Part shown: positions 26,945 to 35,860 of the stretch, piece after piece | How positions within the stretch are numbered: the first letter of the stretch is position 1 | How the letters are laid out: the number at the start of each line of letters is the position of its first letter | Assembly: GCA_963824985.1 (NCBI GenBank) | Contig: CAWGRQ010000018.1 | Location: 92,630-156,629, forward strand | Length of the DNA: 64,000 bases | Direction of reading: 5' to 3' | From: JAFNAG01 sp963824985 | Lineage (GTDB): Bacteria; Acidobacteriota; UBA6911 | Made by a program: the position numbers and the translations under genes | Notes under the pieces: generated by a model | The model's database searches: none | Told to the model about the DNA's origin: nothing | What the model saw: the letters and a program-made list of their open reading frames with translations, nothing else

Positions 26945-27448
26945 GTGACAAAGATGAGATATCTGAAGGATTTGCTGGTCACCGACAGGTTCCTGATCAG
27001 GGGCCATATAGGCACCGGGGGTCAGCGACTGACCACCTTTTTAAACAACACTCCCAGGCGCTATGTCGAAATGAACGAGGCAACCATCGTGGAACACTGC
27101 CGGCGAGATCCCAGCTATTTCGCGCGCACGTTTGTTCGCCTCCAGGAGATTCTGCTGGCTTACGAAATGGAGGAAACCGGTGACGAGATCCTGAAAACGC
27201 TGGCCGAGCGGGACCGGTATGAGGTGCCGGTAACCGCGCATTTCGGCGGATGTCTTTCCCTGCAGATCCAAGGCACGATGAGCCGTCGCGTGCTTGACCG
27301 GGACGCCTCCGGCGGTCTCGATTTCATCATCGTGCTCAAGCCGGAAATCCGGGGGCTCGCAAACCGGACCGAGGGAGAATATGAAGTTCTTGACAATCTC
27401 CCTTATATCATCGCAAACCGGGAACGCATGGCACTGCTCTGCCATTAG
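26945..27448 (+). CDS. small protein, DUF6812-like, in the NfnAB operon
   Basis: 167 residues from GTG 26945 (ATG 26954 also in frame; no clear Shine-Dalgarno). The start resembles DUF6812-like domains: LLVTDRFLIRGHIGTGGQRLTTFLNNTPRRYVEMNEATI. The second half repeats a similar beta pattern (LANRTEGEYEVLDNLPYIIANRERMALL), suggesting two related modules. No catalytic residues. Its place 29 bases after the rubrerythrin-like gene suggests a common transcript. Its stop codon lies exactly at the edge of an inserted MITE. Confidence 0.68.
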   Translation: MTKMRYLKDLLVTDRFLIRGHIGTGGQRLTTFLNNTPRRYVEMNEATIVEHCRRDPSYFARTFVRLQEILLAYEMEETGDEILKTLAERDRYEVPVTAHFGGCLSLQIQGTMSRRVLDRDASGGLDFIIVLKPEIRGLANRTEGEYEVLDNLPYIIANRERMALLCH

Positions 27449-27740
27449 GGCCTGTCAAGAAATAACGTTTGCACTTTGCTGCAGGCCCCCAGGCCCGCTG
27501 GCAAGGCGCGAGCGACGAGCATACCCGGGGTGGTATGTAAGGAGTGAGCAACGCGGCCAGCCGGCCTGGGGGCCGCAGCCCGAAGGGGCGCGGCGGCGGG
27601 CGGGCATCTGCGGCGTTGCCGCTCCTCGACGATGTCACCACATCGCCTGCGTCGCGGCGCCTGGCATCTGCCCGCCCCAGGAGCACCGCAGGTGCGACGG
27701 TGCTCGCGCCAAAGTGTAAACGTTATTTCTTGACAGGCCC
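27448..27740. mobile_element. MITE-like element with 31-bp terminal inverted repeats and TTA duplication
   Basis: Terminal inverted repeats 27448-27478 and 27710-27740 (outer end GGGCCTGTCAAGAAATAACG) differ at one of 31 positions. TTA flanks the element on both sides (27445-27447 and 27741-27743), fitting a 3-bp target duplication. The interior is GC-rich, has further internal palindromes (GGCCCCCAGG/CCTGGGGGCC) and no plausible transposase frame, so it is non-autonomous. The left TTA belongs to codon CAT plus TAG of the upstream gene, and the element's first G completes that stop codon. Confidence 0.82.
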
Positions 27741-27906
27741 TTAGCAGGCGTCGCCGGTCGGGTGGCCCGGAGCGGATCGGAACGGGCAAAAACCATTGCA
27801 ACCGGGCCCGGAAGAATCTATCTTTGAAAGACCGGCAATGCGTGCGCCGGACACTGGCAGATCCACTATTTATCGGAATCAAGAGGCACCTGAAAGGACT
27901 CAAAGA

Positions 27907-28791
27907 ATGGCTGATTTGGACGGCGCAACCGCCAACAAGGACTTTTATCTCGATATTCCGGCACAGAACCGGGCCTTCTATTTAAAGGGCTCGAATGCCC
28001 TCGATTGGGGCATGCAGAACCGACTCGCGCGTGTTTTCAACCCGGTCTCCGGCCGAACGGTAATGCTCGCCATCGACCACGGATACTTTCAGGGCCCTAC
28101 CACCGGACTGGAACGGGTGGATGTCAACATCGTGCCCCTGCTCCCTTACACGGATGCTCTGATGCTTACCCGAGGCATGCTGCGCTCGACGATCCCCTCC
28201 TCATACAAAAACGGCATCGTATTGCGCGGAAGTGGAGGGCCAAGCATACTGAAAGAGCTGTCCAATGAGCTGCTCGCCGTCGATATCGAAGATGCGGTCC
28301 GGCTCAATGTGTCGGCCGTAGCGGTGCAAGTATACATCGGCGGTGAATACGAAACCCAGACCGTGCATGGCCTGACCCGGATGGTGGATTGCGGCAATCG
28401 TCATGGCGTCCCGATCCTGGGTGTTACGGCGGTCGGCAAAAGCCTGACGAGAGACGCCCGCTATCTGGGCCTTGCCTGCAGGATATGCGCGGAGTTGGGC
28501 GCCCATTTCGTCAAGACCTATTATATCGCGGAGGGATTTGAGACGGTTACCGCCGCCTGCCCGGTCCCGATCGTCATGGCGGGCGGGAAAAAACTGCCGG
28601 AACTTGACGCCCTGAAGATGGCGTACAACGCGATCAGCCAGGGGGCCGCCGGCGTTGACATGGGGCGCAACATTTTCCAATCCGACGCGCCGGCCGCCAT
28701 GATTCAAGCCGTCGGAAAGGTGGTACACGAACTCATGAAGCCCGAGCAGGCATTCGAGCTTTACCGGACATTGAAGGAAGAGAAGAAGTGA
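27907..28791 (+). CDS. lsrF: LsrF-like thiolase, class I aldolase family
   Basis: 294 residues from ATG 27907 behind AAAGGA. It closely resembles LsrF along its whole length: ALDWGMQNRLARVFNP, GRTVMLAIDHGYFQGPTTGLERVDVNI, TRGMLRSTIPSSYKNGIVLRGSGGPSIL, QVYIGGEYE, RICAELGAHFVKTYYIAEGFE with the Schiff-base lysine region, VPIVMAGGKKLPELDAL, GAAGVDMGRNIFQSD. In enteric bacteria LsrF is the last step of AI-2 breakdown, transferring an acetyl group from 3-hydroxy-5-phosphonooxypentane-2,4-dione to CoA. No other lsr gene is present, and it is coupled to an aldolase/dehydrogenase, so the in vivo substrate may differ. Confidence 0.85.
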   Translation: MADLDGATANKDFYLDIPAQNRAFYLKGSNALDWGMQNRLARVFNPVSGRTVMLAIDHGYFQGPTTGLERVDVNIVPLLPYTDALMLTRGMLRSTIPSSYKNGIVLRGSGGPSILKELSNELLAVDIEDAVRLNVSAVAVQVYIGGEYETQTVHGLTRMVDCGNRHGVPILGVTAVGKSLTRDARYLGLACRICAELGAHFVKTYYIAEGFETVTAACPVPIVMAGGKKLPELDALKMAYNAISQGAAGVDMGRNIFQSDAPAAMIQAVGKVVHELMKPEQAFELYRTLKEEKK

Positions 28792-30899
28792 TGGAAAGCC
28801 GATGGTCGGATGCAAAGGCGGCTGAATACATTCAGCGCTACGGGTCCAAATGGGGCGAGGATTTGGCGCTGCGCACCTATCTGGGCGTTTTGATCGGAGC
28901 TGAAGACCGCCTGGTCCTTCACGGCGGCGGAAACAATTCGCTCAAAACATCGTTGACCAATATCCTGGGGGAAAGGCACCCGGTCGTTTTTGTCAAAGCC
29001 TCCGGATTCGACATGGCCGTAATAGAACCTGAAGGCTATACGGCTCTCGACCTCGAATACCTGAAAAGGCTGCGGGTGCTGCCGCTGATCTCCGACGAGG
29101 ACATGATCGGCGAATTCCAGACTCACATGTGTCATGCGCGCGCATCCGCCCCGTCGATTGAAACCCTCGTGCACGCCTTCCTCCCGGCAAAATTCATCGA
29201 CCACACACATGCCGATGCCATTCTGGCGCTCACCAATCAAACGGGTGGGGAGGCGCTGATCCGCGAGGCGCTAGGTCCCGACGTTCTGGTTCTCGACTAC
29301 ATCACTCCGGGCTTTAAGCTCGCCCAGGCAGCAGCAGCCGCCTACGAACAGCACCCCGACAGCATTGGCATGGTATGGATGCGCCACGGCCTGGTCAGCT
29401 GGGGAGAAACGGCACGCGAGTCGTATGAGGCAACAATTACGATTATCAACAGGGCCGAGGGCTATCTCGCAAAGCGTAAGCGCACGCCCCTGAGCGTTCG
29501 GGTCACAACCCCGATCGATGAGGCCCGCGTGCGTTATTCCCGGCTTGCACCGGTCATTCGAGGGCTGCTGGCCTTGCCGGCAGGCGAAACCAATCGCACA
29601 TATGCCCGCGCGATCCTCCAGCCTCTGATCACTCGCGAGGCACTCGATTTCGTCGATTCGGATCGCGGTCGGGAACTGGCGCTGACCCCGGCACTCACAG
29701 CCGATCACCTGATCCGGACCAAGGCACTGCCACTCTGGATCGATCTCGCCGGGAGTTTCGAATCCGCCGGCGCGAAGGAACGGATTGCGGCTGCGATCCG
29801 CAACTACCGCGAGGCTTACGACGCCTATTTCGAGCGCCACCATCACCAGTTGCCTAAGGGGGTCGCCCGCCTCGATTCCCTCCCCCGCGTGACCCTGATC
29901 CCCGGAATCGGCGCCTTTTGCTGCGGCAGGGATGTCGCCAGCGCCGGGATTGTGCGGGATATCGCGGCGCATACCCTGGCTGTCAAGGCGCAAATCGCGG
30001 CCATGGGCAGCTATCAGGGCATGGACGAAAGCGACCTTTTCGCCATGGAGTATCGCAGCCTTCAGCACGCAAAACTCGGAAACGAAAAGGAGCGCCCCCT
30101 CTCGCGCCAGATCGCTCTGGTTACCGGGGCAGCCGGCGCCATTGGTTCCGGGATCTGCCAGGCACTTTTGGAGCAGGGCTGCCATGTAGCCGCTACCGAC
30201 CTCCCGGGCGAAAACCTGACCTCTCTGGCGCGGGAATTGTCCTCGAACTTCGGCCCCCGTGTCATCGGCGTCCCCCTGGACGTAACCGACGCCGAGTCGG
30301 TCTCAGAGGCTTTCCGCACCATAAGCGGCGAGTGGGGCGGTGTCGACCTGGTGATCGTAAATGCGGGCGTCGCGCACGTTGCTTCTCTCGAGGAGATGAA
30401 ACTGGAAGCTTTCCGCAAACTCGAAAGGGTCAACTCCGAAGGGACGCTTCTGATCCTGGCGGCTGCGGGCCGGTTGTTTCGCGAACAGGGTACCGGGGGG
30501 GATATCGTGCTGATCTCCACCAAAAACGTTTTCGCCCCGGGCGCCATGTTCGGAGCCTACAGCGCCACCAAGTGCGCCGCACACCAGCTTGCCCGAATTG
30601 CCAGCCTGGAGTTCGCCCCCATCGACGTGCGCGTGAACATGGTTGCGCCCGATGCCGTGTTTTCAAGCGGAGATCGCAAATCGGGGCTTTGGGCCGAGGT
30701 CGGCCCCGACCGGATGCGTTCAAAAGGATTGACGGCTGCTGAGCTGGAAGAACATTATCGCAATCGTAATCTTCTTAAGGCTCACATAAGCGCCCGGCAT
30801 GTGGCGAACGCGGTTCTGTTCTTCGCCACCCGCCAGACTCCGACGACCGGAGCTACAATTCCCGTGGATGGCGGGCTCCCCGATGCCACGCCACGCTAG
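28791..30899 (+). CDS. bifunctional class II aldolase / short-chain dehydrogenase
   Basis: 702 residues. ATG 28791 shares its A with the preceding TGA stop (TGATG). The N-terminal class II aldolase domain (about 1-410) has zinc-ligand DHTHADAIL and MRHGLVSWG, with GGGNNSLK as the phosphate-binding start. The C-terminal SDR domain (about 440-700) has TGAAGAIGSGICQALL, NAG, and catalytic YSATK within GAYSATKCAAHQ. This is the RhaD-RhaE-like fusion known for rhamnulose-1-phosphate cleavage followed by lactaldehyde oxidation. No rhamnose genes are nearby, so the substrate may be another phosphoketose or branched-chain sugar. Confidence 0.88.
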   Translation: MESRWSDAKAAEYIQRYGSKWGEDLALRTYLGVLIGAEDRLVLHGGGNNSLKTSLTNILGERHPVVFVKASGFDMAVIEPEGYTALDLEYLKRLRVLPLISDEDMIGEFQTHMCHARASAPSIETLVHAFLPAKFIDHTHADAILALTNQTGGEALIREALGPDVLVLDYITPGFKLAQAAAAAYEQHPDSIGMVWMRHGLVSWGETARESYEATITIINRAEGYLAKRKRTPLSVRVTTPIDEARVRYSRLAPVIRGLLALPAGETNRTYARAILQPLITREALDFVDSDRGRELALTPALTADHLIRTKALPLWIDLAGSFESAGAKERIAAAIRNYREAYDAYFERHHHQLPKGVARLDSLPRVTLIPGIGAFCCGRDVASAGIVRDIAAHTLAVKAQIAAMGSYQGMDESDLFAMEYRSLQHAKLGNEKERPLSRQIALVTGAAGAIGSGICQALLEQGCHVAATDLPGENLTSLARELSSNFGPRVIGVPLDVTDAESVSEAFRTISGEWGGVDLVIVNAGVAHVASLEEMKLEAFRKLERVNSEGTLLILAAAGRLFREQGTGGDIVLISTKNVFAPGAMFGAYSATKCAAHQLARIASLEFAPIDVRVNMVAPDAVFSSGDRKSGLWAEVGPDRMRSKGLTAAELEEHYRNRNLLKAHISARHVANAVLFFATRQTPTTGATIPVDGGLPDATPR

Positions 30900-31021
30900 G
30901 GTCGTTATCCAGGTTGCGGAACAATGCCCCCGATGATTTCCGGAATCCGGCGCCGGCGGTCGTGTATGGCCATATTTGCGTGGGCTGGAATCAATCGCGC
31001 ATCCTGAAACCCGGAACATGT

Positions 31022-32626
31022 ATGGACCGGAAGCAAAAACCATCATTCTGGCTTTGGACCCTTTTTTTCGTAGTCATAGCCCTGCTCCTGCTCATTCCGA
31101 TCCGTGGGCTCTTCTTCCCAAGCGGAGCTCCCCAGTCAACAACAGGGCAATCGGCAGTGCAGCATCTTCCGGGAGAGAGAACGGGCGAGTCCGGAAACAT
31201 CGCCGGCAAAGCCGGGGCGCCACCGGCCCCATATAATCCATATGCATCCTCCCCCTTCCCCACTTCATCCGCCTTCGCCCAGCCTTCGGCGGTTGCCATC
31301 AAAGGGATTGTCTTGAATGAACAGGATCGCACTCCCATTGAGGGAGCCTCGGTCACGATTTTTGCGTTCGCTTCGGCTTCGTCGGTCGTCGAGAAGACCA
31401 CCGACCCGGAGGGGAGGTTCCGGATCGAGGCGCCTCCCGCCTACCGTTATGGCATCAAAGCAAATGCTGAAGGATTCGCTCCTTACCAGGACGAATCGTT
31501 CATAATCACACGCCCGGCTTACGAGCTGGAAATCGTTCTGACGCCGGTTCTGGCCGTGCGGGGCCGCGTAGTTGACCCGCAGTCAAACGGAATTCCAGGT
31601 GCGGTGGTCACCGTGCAGCGCGAGAACGAACGCCCCGCCACAGGCAGCACCGCGGCGACCGATTCGGAAGGGGCTTTTACTCTGGCCGATATTCGTAGGA
31701 ACGGCCGTTATCGCTTCGAAGCCTTTCATCCCGGATACGACACTCTCGGGATGGTGACCGTCACGATCCCGACTGAAAGCGAGATTGTTCTCCGGATGCG
31801 GCCCGCAAGCGCAACCGGTTCGCTGGTGGGAACGGTAGTGGACAAATCCCGCGTCCCGGTGGCCGGAGCTGAAATCTCCCTGTTTGACGCCACGGACGGT
31901 AGAGCCGTGTCCAGGATTCAGACATCCAGGGAAGGAACTTTTGCAATCCCCAGCCTGCGTGCCGGGTATTTCCTTGTCCGCTGCGCCGCGACCGGGTATC
32001 TCGAATCGCGCGGCAATCAGGGTGCGATTGCCGTCAGGGTCAACGCGGAAGCACGTCTCGACTTTACCCTGGACGCCGGATTGCAGATTAGGGGGATCGT
32101 CGTAAATCAAAAAGGTGAACCGGTCATGCAGGCGACTCTGTCTTATAAGATGCCGGACGCACCCAGATGGGAATCACCACAAACCATCACCACGGATGCT
32201 GAGGGCCGATTCCAGGTGTCGGGCTTGCACGACGCCCAGGTGGAATTCAGAGTGCAGCATCGTGATTATGTTGAACTGACCGCACGACTGCGCCCATCAA
32301 GCCAGTCCCAGACCCTGACCCTCGATGGCGGATATTCGGTGCGCGGCACCGTGAGTGATGCCCGCGGAACGGCCATCGAGAAATATCACCTGGCCTTTCG
32401 ATCCACCACCGGATACCTGATCAGGAACTACCCCATGACCACCACGGACGGACGCTTCGAGGTGAGGGGTCTCCCGCGCGATAATTACCAGGTAATTCTC
32501 CGGGTCGGGAACCTCTCTTATAGCGGCCAGCTCGACCTGCAAGCCTCCACCGAGGTGTTTATTTCATTGAATCCTCCGGAGGGTCGGCGCGGCAACAATC
32601 CGATGAATATCGTCAAAGTCCGATAG
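31022..32626 (+). CDS. membrane-anchored carboxypeptidase-regulatory-like repeat protein
   Basis: 534 residues from ATG 31022, chosen because a membrane helix starts there (FWLWTLFFVVIALLLLIPI, about residues 8-26). A proline/serine linker precedes repeated beta-sandwich modules of the carboxypeptidase-regulatory-like type: IKGIVLNEQDRTPIEGASVTIFA, VRGRVVDPQSNGIPGAVVTV, LVGTVVDKSRVPVAGAEISLF, IRGIVVNQKGEPVMQATLSY, VRGTVSDARGTAIEKY. About five modules follow in tandem, the last ending with a hydrophobic strand. Anchored by a single N-terminal helix, it is probably exposed to the periplasm; the ligand is unknown. Confidence 0.8.
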   Translation: MDRKQKPSFWLWTLFFVVIALLLLIPIRGLFFPSGAPQSTTGQSAVQHLPGERTGESGNIAGKAGAPPAPYNPYASSPFPTSSAFAQPSAVAIKGIVLNEQDRTPIEGASVTIFAFASASSVVEKTTDPEGRFRIEAPPAYRYGIKANAEGFAPYQDESFIITRPAYELEIVLTPVLAVRGRVVDPQSNGIPGAVVTVQRENERPATGSTAATDSEGAFTLADIRRNGRYRFEAFHPGYDTLGMVTVTIPTESEIVLRMRPASATGSLVGTVVDKSRVPVAGAEISLFDATDGRAVSRIQTSREGTFAIPSLRAGYFLVRCAATGYLESRGNQGAIAVRVNAEARLDFTLDAGLQIRGIVVNQKGEPVMQATLSYKMPDAPRWESPQTITTDAEGRFQVSGLHDAQVEFRVQHRDYVELTARLRPSSQSQTLTLDGGYSVRGTVSDARGTAIEKYHLAFRSTTGYLIRNYPMTTTDGRFEVRGLPRDNYQVILRVGNLSYSGQLDLQASTEVFISLNPPEGRRGNNPMNIVKVR

Positions 32627-32660
32627 ATCGCATCCGGCTTGAGCACATCGAGCCCTGAAG

Positions 32661-32710
32661 TCCTGCACACGGATCCGATCCGCGTTCATCGGCGCCCAGT
32701 GATGTCTCCC
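32661..32710. repeat. dispersed intergenic repeat, partial copy 2
   Basis: Contains TGCACACGGATCCGATCCGC and GTTCATC followed by GATGTCTCCC, matching the order of words in the copy at 39338-39422. Only about 50 bases remain. Confidence 0.4.
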
Positions 32711-32744
32711 TTCGTGATCAATGTGGGCTAATAAGGGCAAGTGA

Positions 32745-33146
32745 TTCCGTCAATGTAATGTGGATTCATCTAGCGCACTCCTAAACATGCAGCTGCGCGA
32801 CAGCAACGGCAATTTATTGGCGCGGGGAAACCTCCGGCTGGCGCCTTTCCAACACATGGCAAAGTTTCTCGATCAACTGGCACCGGATTTCGTCCTTCCC
32901 TCGGGGTTCGTAAATGACGGTCTCGGTTCTCTGGAGATTGTCAGCGATCAGCCGGTGTCGATCCTGGCACTTCGGCTTGCGATCAACCAGCGGGGCGACG
33001 TCTTGATTACCAGCACACCCATCGCCGATCTTTCCATGCCTCCGCCCGCCAACGCCTTGGCATTCCCGCAGATTGCGGATGGCGGAGGCTACCAGACGAC
33101 TCTGATATTAATGAACACCGCGAACGCTCTCGAAAGCGGGAAATAA
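32745..33146 (+). pseudogene. fragment of a large surface-protein C-terminal module
   Basis: The frame carries SSSALLNMQLRDSNGNLLARGNLRLAPFQHMAKFLDQLAPDF and GLGSLEIVSDQPVSILALRLAINQRGDVLITSTPIADL, then IADGGGYQTTLILMNTANALESG. I recognise this as a beta-sandwich tail module of large acidobacterial secreted proteins. It begins without a convincing start codon or ribosome-binding site (the ATG at 32760 is not in this frame's credible start), and stops in mid-module, so it is a remnant truncated at both ends. Confidence 0.6.
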
Positions 33147-33343
33147 TCGAGATGCAGCCACCCCGGGTGGCTGATTCGTGCCGAGGATCATTCTTAAGAC
33201 TCGGGATCCGACAAAATCTCGAGGTTGTGGCGCCGGTCCCCAAAATCCACGCAAGTGGAGTCTGCCCGAGCGTCCTGATAGGTAGAGCCCTGATGAAGAT
33301 CACCCGCGCGCCGGGATCAAGGGCCTATATCATGGAGGCCGGT

Positions 33344-35782
33344 ATGACTTTTCGCTCATTTGCATTTCTGTCTTTGCTCGTCTCAACGGCCCTGCTCTGC
33401 CAGGGACAAAGCGTATCCAGGGGAATCAGACCGCGTGCCGCAGCAGAGGCCCCGCGGGTCACCCAGGGCTCCCTGCAAATAATTGACAAATCAGGAATCC
33501 CCACGGATGCCTGCCCGCTCAAACACACCGATGTCAAGGCCTCCATCAGCGGATTCCTCGCCCGGGTGAACGTAACGCAGCAATTCGGCAACACCAACGC
33601 CGAAAAGATCGAAGCCATATACACGTTTCCACTGCCGCAGAACGCCGCCGTCGACGACATGACCCTCACCGTCGGCACCCGGACCATACGGGGCCAGATC
33701 AGACGGCGCGAGGAGGCGCAGGCGATATACGAATCAGCCCGGGCGGCCGGCCACGTGGCAGGCCTTCTGGATCAGGAACGGCCCAACATTTTCACCCAGT
33801 CAGTTGCCAATATCATGCCGGGAGAACAGGTTACAGTCCGCATCAGCTATGTGGAGACACTCAGGTATGAGGATGGATCCTATGAATTCGTATTCCCGAT
33901 GGTGGTTGGCCCCCGATACATCCCGGGAAAACCGATCGGCAAAACCGGGGGCGGCTGGGCCCCCGACACCACCCGTGTCCCGGATGCCTCGAAAATCACA
34001 CCTCCCGTCGCAGCCGACCCCCGGACCGCAACCCCGACACGAGCCGGGCATGACATCTCTCTGGAAGCGCTGGTTGAGGCAGGAATGGCAATAGAAGATC
34101 TCCGATCCGTGCTGCACGAGGTTAACATCCAGAGATTCAACACCCACAGCGCCGCGGTGCGCCTCAATAACCTGTCCGAGATTCCCAACCGTGACTTCAT
34201 CATGCGCTACAGCGTGGCCGGGGCCGGCATCAAGGACGCGGTCCTAACCCATCGTGAGGATGATCTGGGCTATTTCACGATCGTACTGCAACCGCCGGAC
34301 CGGGTCACGGCCAAGGATGTGACACCCAAGGAACTGGTTTTCGTGCTCGACAGTTCCGGATCCATGAGCGGTTTCCCGATCGAGAAGGCCAAGGAAACGA
34401 TGAGGCTGGCGCTTCAGGCGCTTTATCCACGGGATACGTTCAATCTCATAACCTTTTCCGGTGACACCCGGATCCTCTTCCCGGCACCGGTGTCAGCCAC
34501 CACGGAGAATCTCCAGAAGGCGGAGCAGTTTCTCGCCGGGCAGTCCGGCGCCGGCGGCACGGAGATGATGAAGGCGATTCGCGCGGCTCTTGATCCATCC
34601 GACGCCCAGGGTCACATCCGGATTGTCGCTTTCATGACCGACGGCTATGTGGGCAATGACATCGAAATCATCTCGGAAGTTCAGCGGCATCCGAATGCGA
34701 GGGTCTTTGCCTTCGGCATCGGGAATTCGGTCAACCGTTTCCTGCTGGACCAGATGGCGATCCAGGGCCGGGGTGAAGTCGAGTATGTATCGCTAAGCGA
34801 GGATGGCTCGGCGGCGGCACGTCGCTTTCACGAAAGGGTGCGCAGCCCGTTGCTCACCGACATTGCCGTAGACTGGGGAGGTCTACCCGTAACCGACATT
34901 TATCCCCGGCGCATCCCGGACCTGTTCAGTGCCAGGCCGATCGTGATCTCCGGGCGCTATGCGCGAGCCGGCCAGGGGGTCATCCGGCTTTCCGGGAAAA
35001 TGGCCGGAATGGGCTTCTCGCGCGACCTTCCGGTCAGCCTGCCTGGCCGCCAGACTGGAAACAGTGTGCTGGCCACCCTGTGGGCGCGAACGCGCATTGA
35101 TGACCTGATGGCACAGGATTACAGTGGCATGCAGCGCGCCGACCTGCGCCCGGATCTGCGCGAAGAGATCACTCGTCTGGGTCTTCAATTCCGGCTCATG
35201 ACCCAGTTCACATCGTTTGTGGCGGTAGAGGAAACGATCATCACCGAGGGGGGAAAACCCAGACGTATCGAGGTTCCGGTAGAAATGCCTGACGGGGTGA
35301 GCTACCGCGGGGTGTTCGGAGATCCACGCACGGCGAATGTCAGTTCGTTGCAGATGGCGCGGGCCGCCGCGGGCAAAGGGGGCATCGGAGGCGTCAGCTT
35401 TCTGCCCCGGCAGATGTCTGAAGCTCCGGCAACCATTGATTCCGTGGCCGCCGCCCTTACGCCCCAGGAGATGGCGATAGCGCAAACCCGCCTGAAAATG
35501 CACCCGGCAATCGCCGCCCTCATCGAGCGGTTGCGGACCGCGGGAACCCGTCCGGCCGACGCAGAGGCCGCCTTCGTCCGCAACGGCAAGGCCGAGATTC
35601 AGGTCTGGCTGACCGATACGAGTGCGGCGGTAATTACTGAATTGAAGCGGATCGGATTTGAAGTGATGCTGGGACCCAAGAGTGGGAACCTGCTCATCGG
35701 CAGGCTGCCGGTCGGCAACTTGCCGGCGCTGGTTGAGCTCGTCGCGGTGCGCTATGTTTCCCCGCTCGGGCTCGGGCGGTGA
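33344..35782 (+). CDS. secreted VIT plus VWA domain protein
   Basis: 812 residues from ATG 33344 (GGAGG five bases upstream; signal peptide FAFLSLLVSTALLCQG). The VIT domain lies at about 50-170, with KHTDVKASISGFLARVNVTQQFGNT, EAIYTFPLPQNAAVDDMTLTVG and EQVTVRISYVE. The VWA domain begins at about residue 330 with LVFVLDSSGSMSG (complete MIDAS), then GGTEMMKAI and AFMTDGYVGND. A long C-terminal region follows. VIT/VWA proteins resemble inter-alpha-trypsin inhibitor heavy chains and are thought to mediate protein interactions at the cell surface. No exact partner can be inferred. Confidence 0.88.
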   Translation: MTFRSFAFLSLLVSTALLCQGQSVSRGIRPRAAAEAPRVTQGSLQIIDKSGIPTDACPLKHTDVKASISGFLARVNVTQQFGNTNAEKIEAIYTFPLPQNAAVDDMTLTVGTRTIRGQIRRREEAQAIYESARAAGHVAGLLDQERPNIFTQSVANIMPGEQVTVRISYVETLRYEDGSYEFVFPMVVGPRYIPGKPIGKTGGGWAPDTTRVPDASKITPPVAADPRTATPTRAGHDISLEALVEAGMAIEDLRSVLHEVNIQRFNTHSAAVRLNNLSEIPNRDFIMRYSVAGAGIKDAVLTHREDDLGYFTIVLQPPDRVTAKDVTPKELVFVLDSSGSMSGFPIEKAKETMRLALQALYPRDTFNLITFSGDTRILFPAPVSATTENLQKAEQFLAGQSGAGGTEMMKAIRAALDPSDAQGHIRIVAFMTDGYVGNDIEIISEVQRHPNARVFAFGIGNSVNRFLLDQMAIQGRGEVEYVSLSEDGSAAARRFHERVRSPLLTDIAVDWGGLPVTDIYPRRIPDLFSARPIVISGRYARAGQGVIRLSGKMAGMGFSRDLPVSLPGRQTGNSVLATLWARTRIDDLMAQDYSGMQRADLRPDLREEITRLGLQFRLMTQFTSFVAVEETIITEGGKPRRIEVPVEMPDGVSYRGVFGDPRTANVSSLQMARAAAGKGGIGGVSFLPRQMSEAPATIDSVAAALTPQEMAIAQTRLKMHPAIAALIERLRTAGTRPADAEAAFVRNGKAEIQVWLTDTSAAVITELKRIGFEVMLGPKSGNLLIGRLPVGNLPALVELVAVRYVSPLGLGR

Positions 35783-35860
35783 AGTGCTTCCGAAAATCCT
35801 GGGTGAGTGTTGCCCCGGCCATGAAAAGACCGCCGGTGGACAATGCTCACCCGGTTCGCA

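Noticed and set aside
29271..30185. 304-residue reverse ORF
   Set aside because: Lies inside the aldolase/dehydrogenase gene on the other strand, which has clear catalytic motifs.
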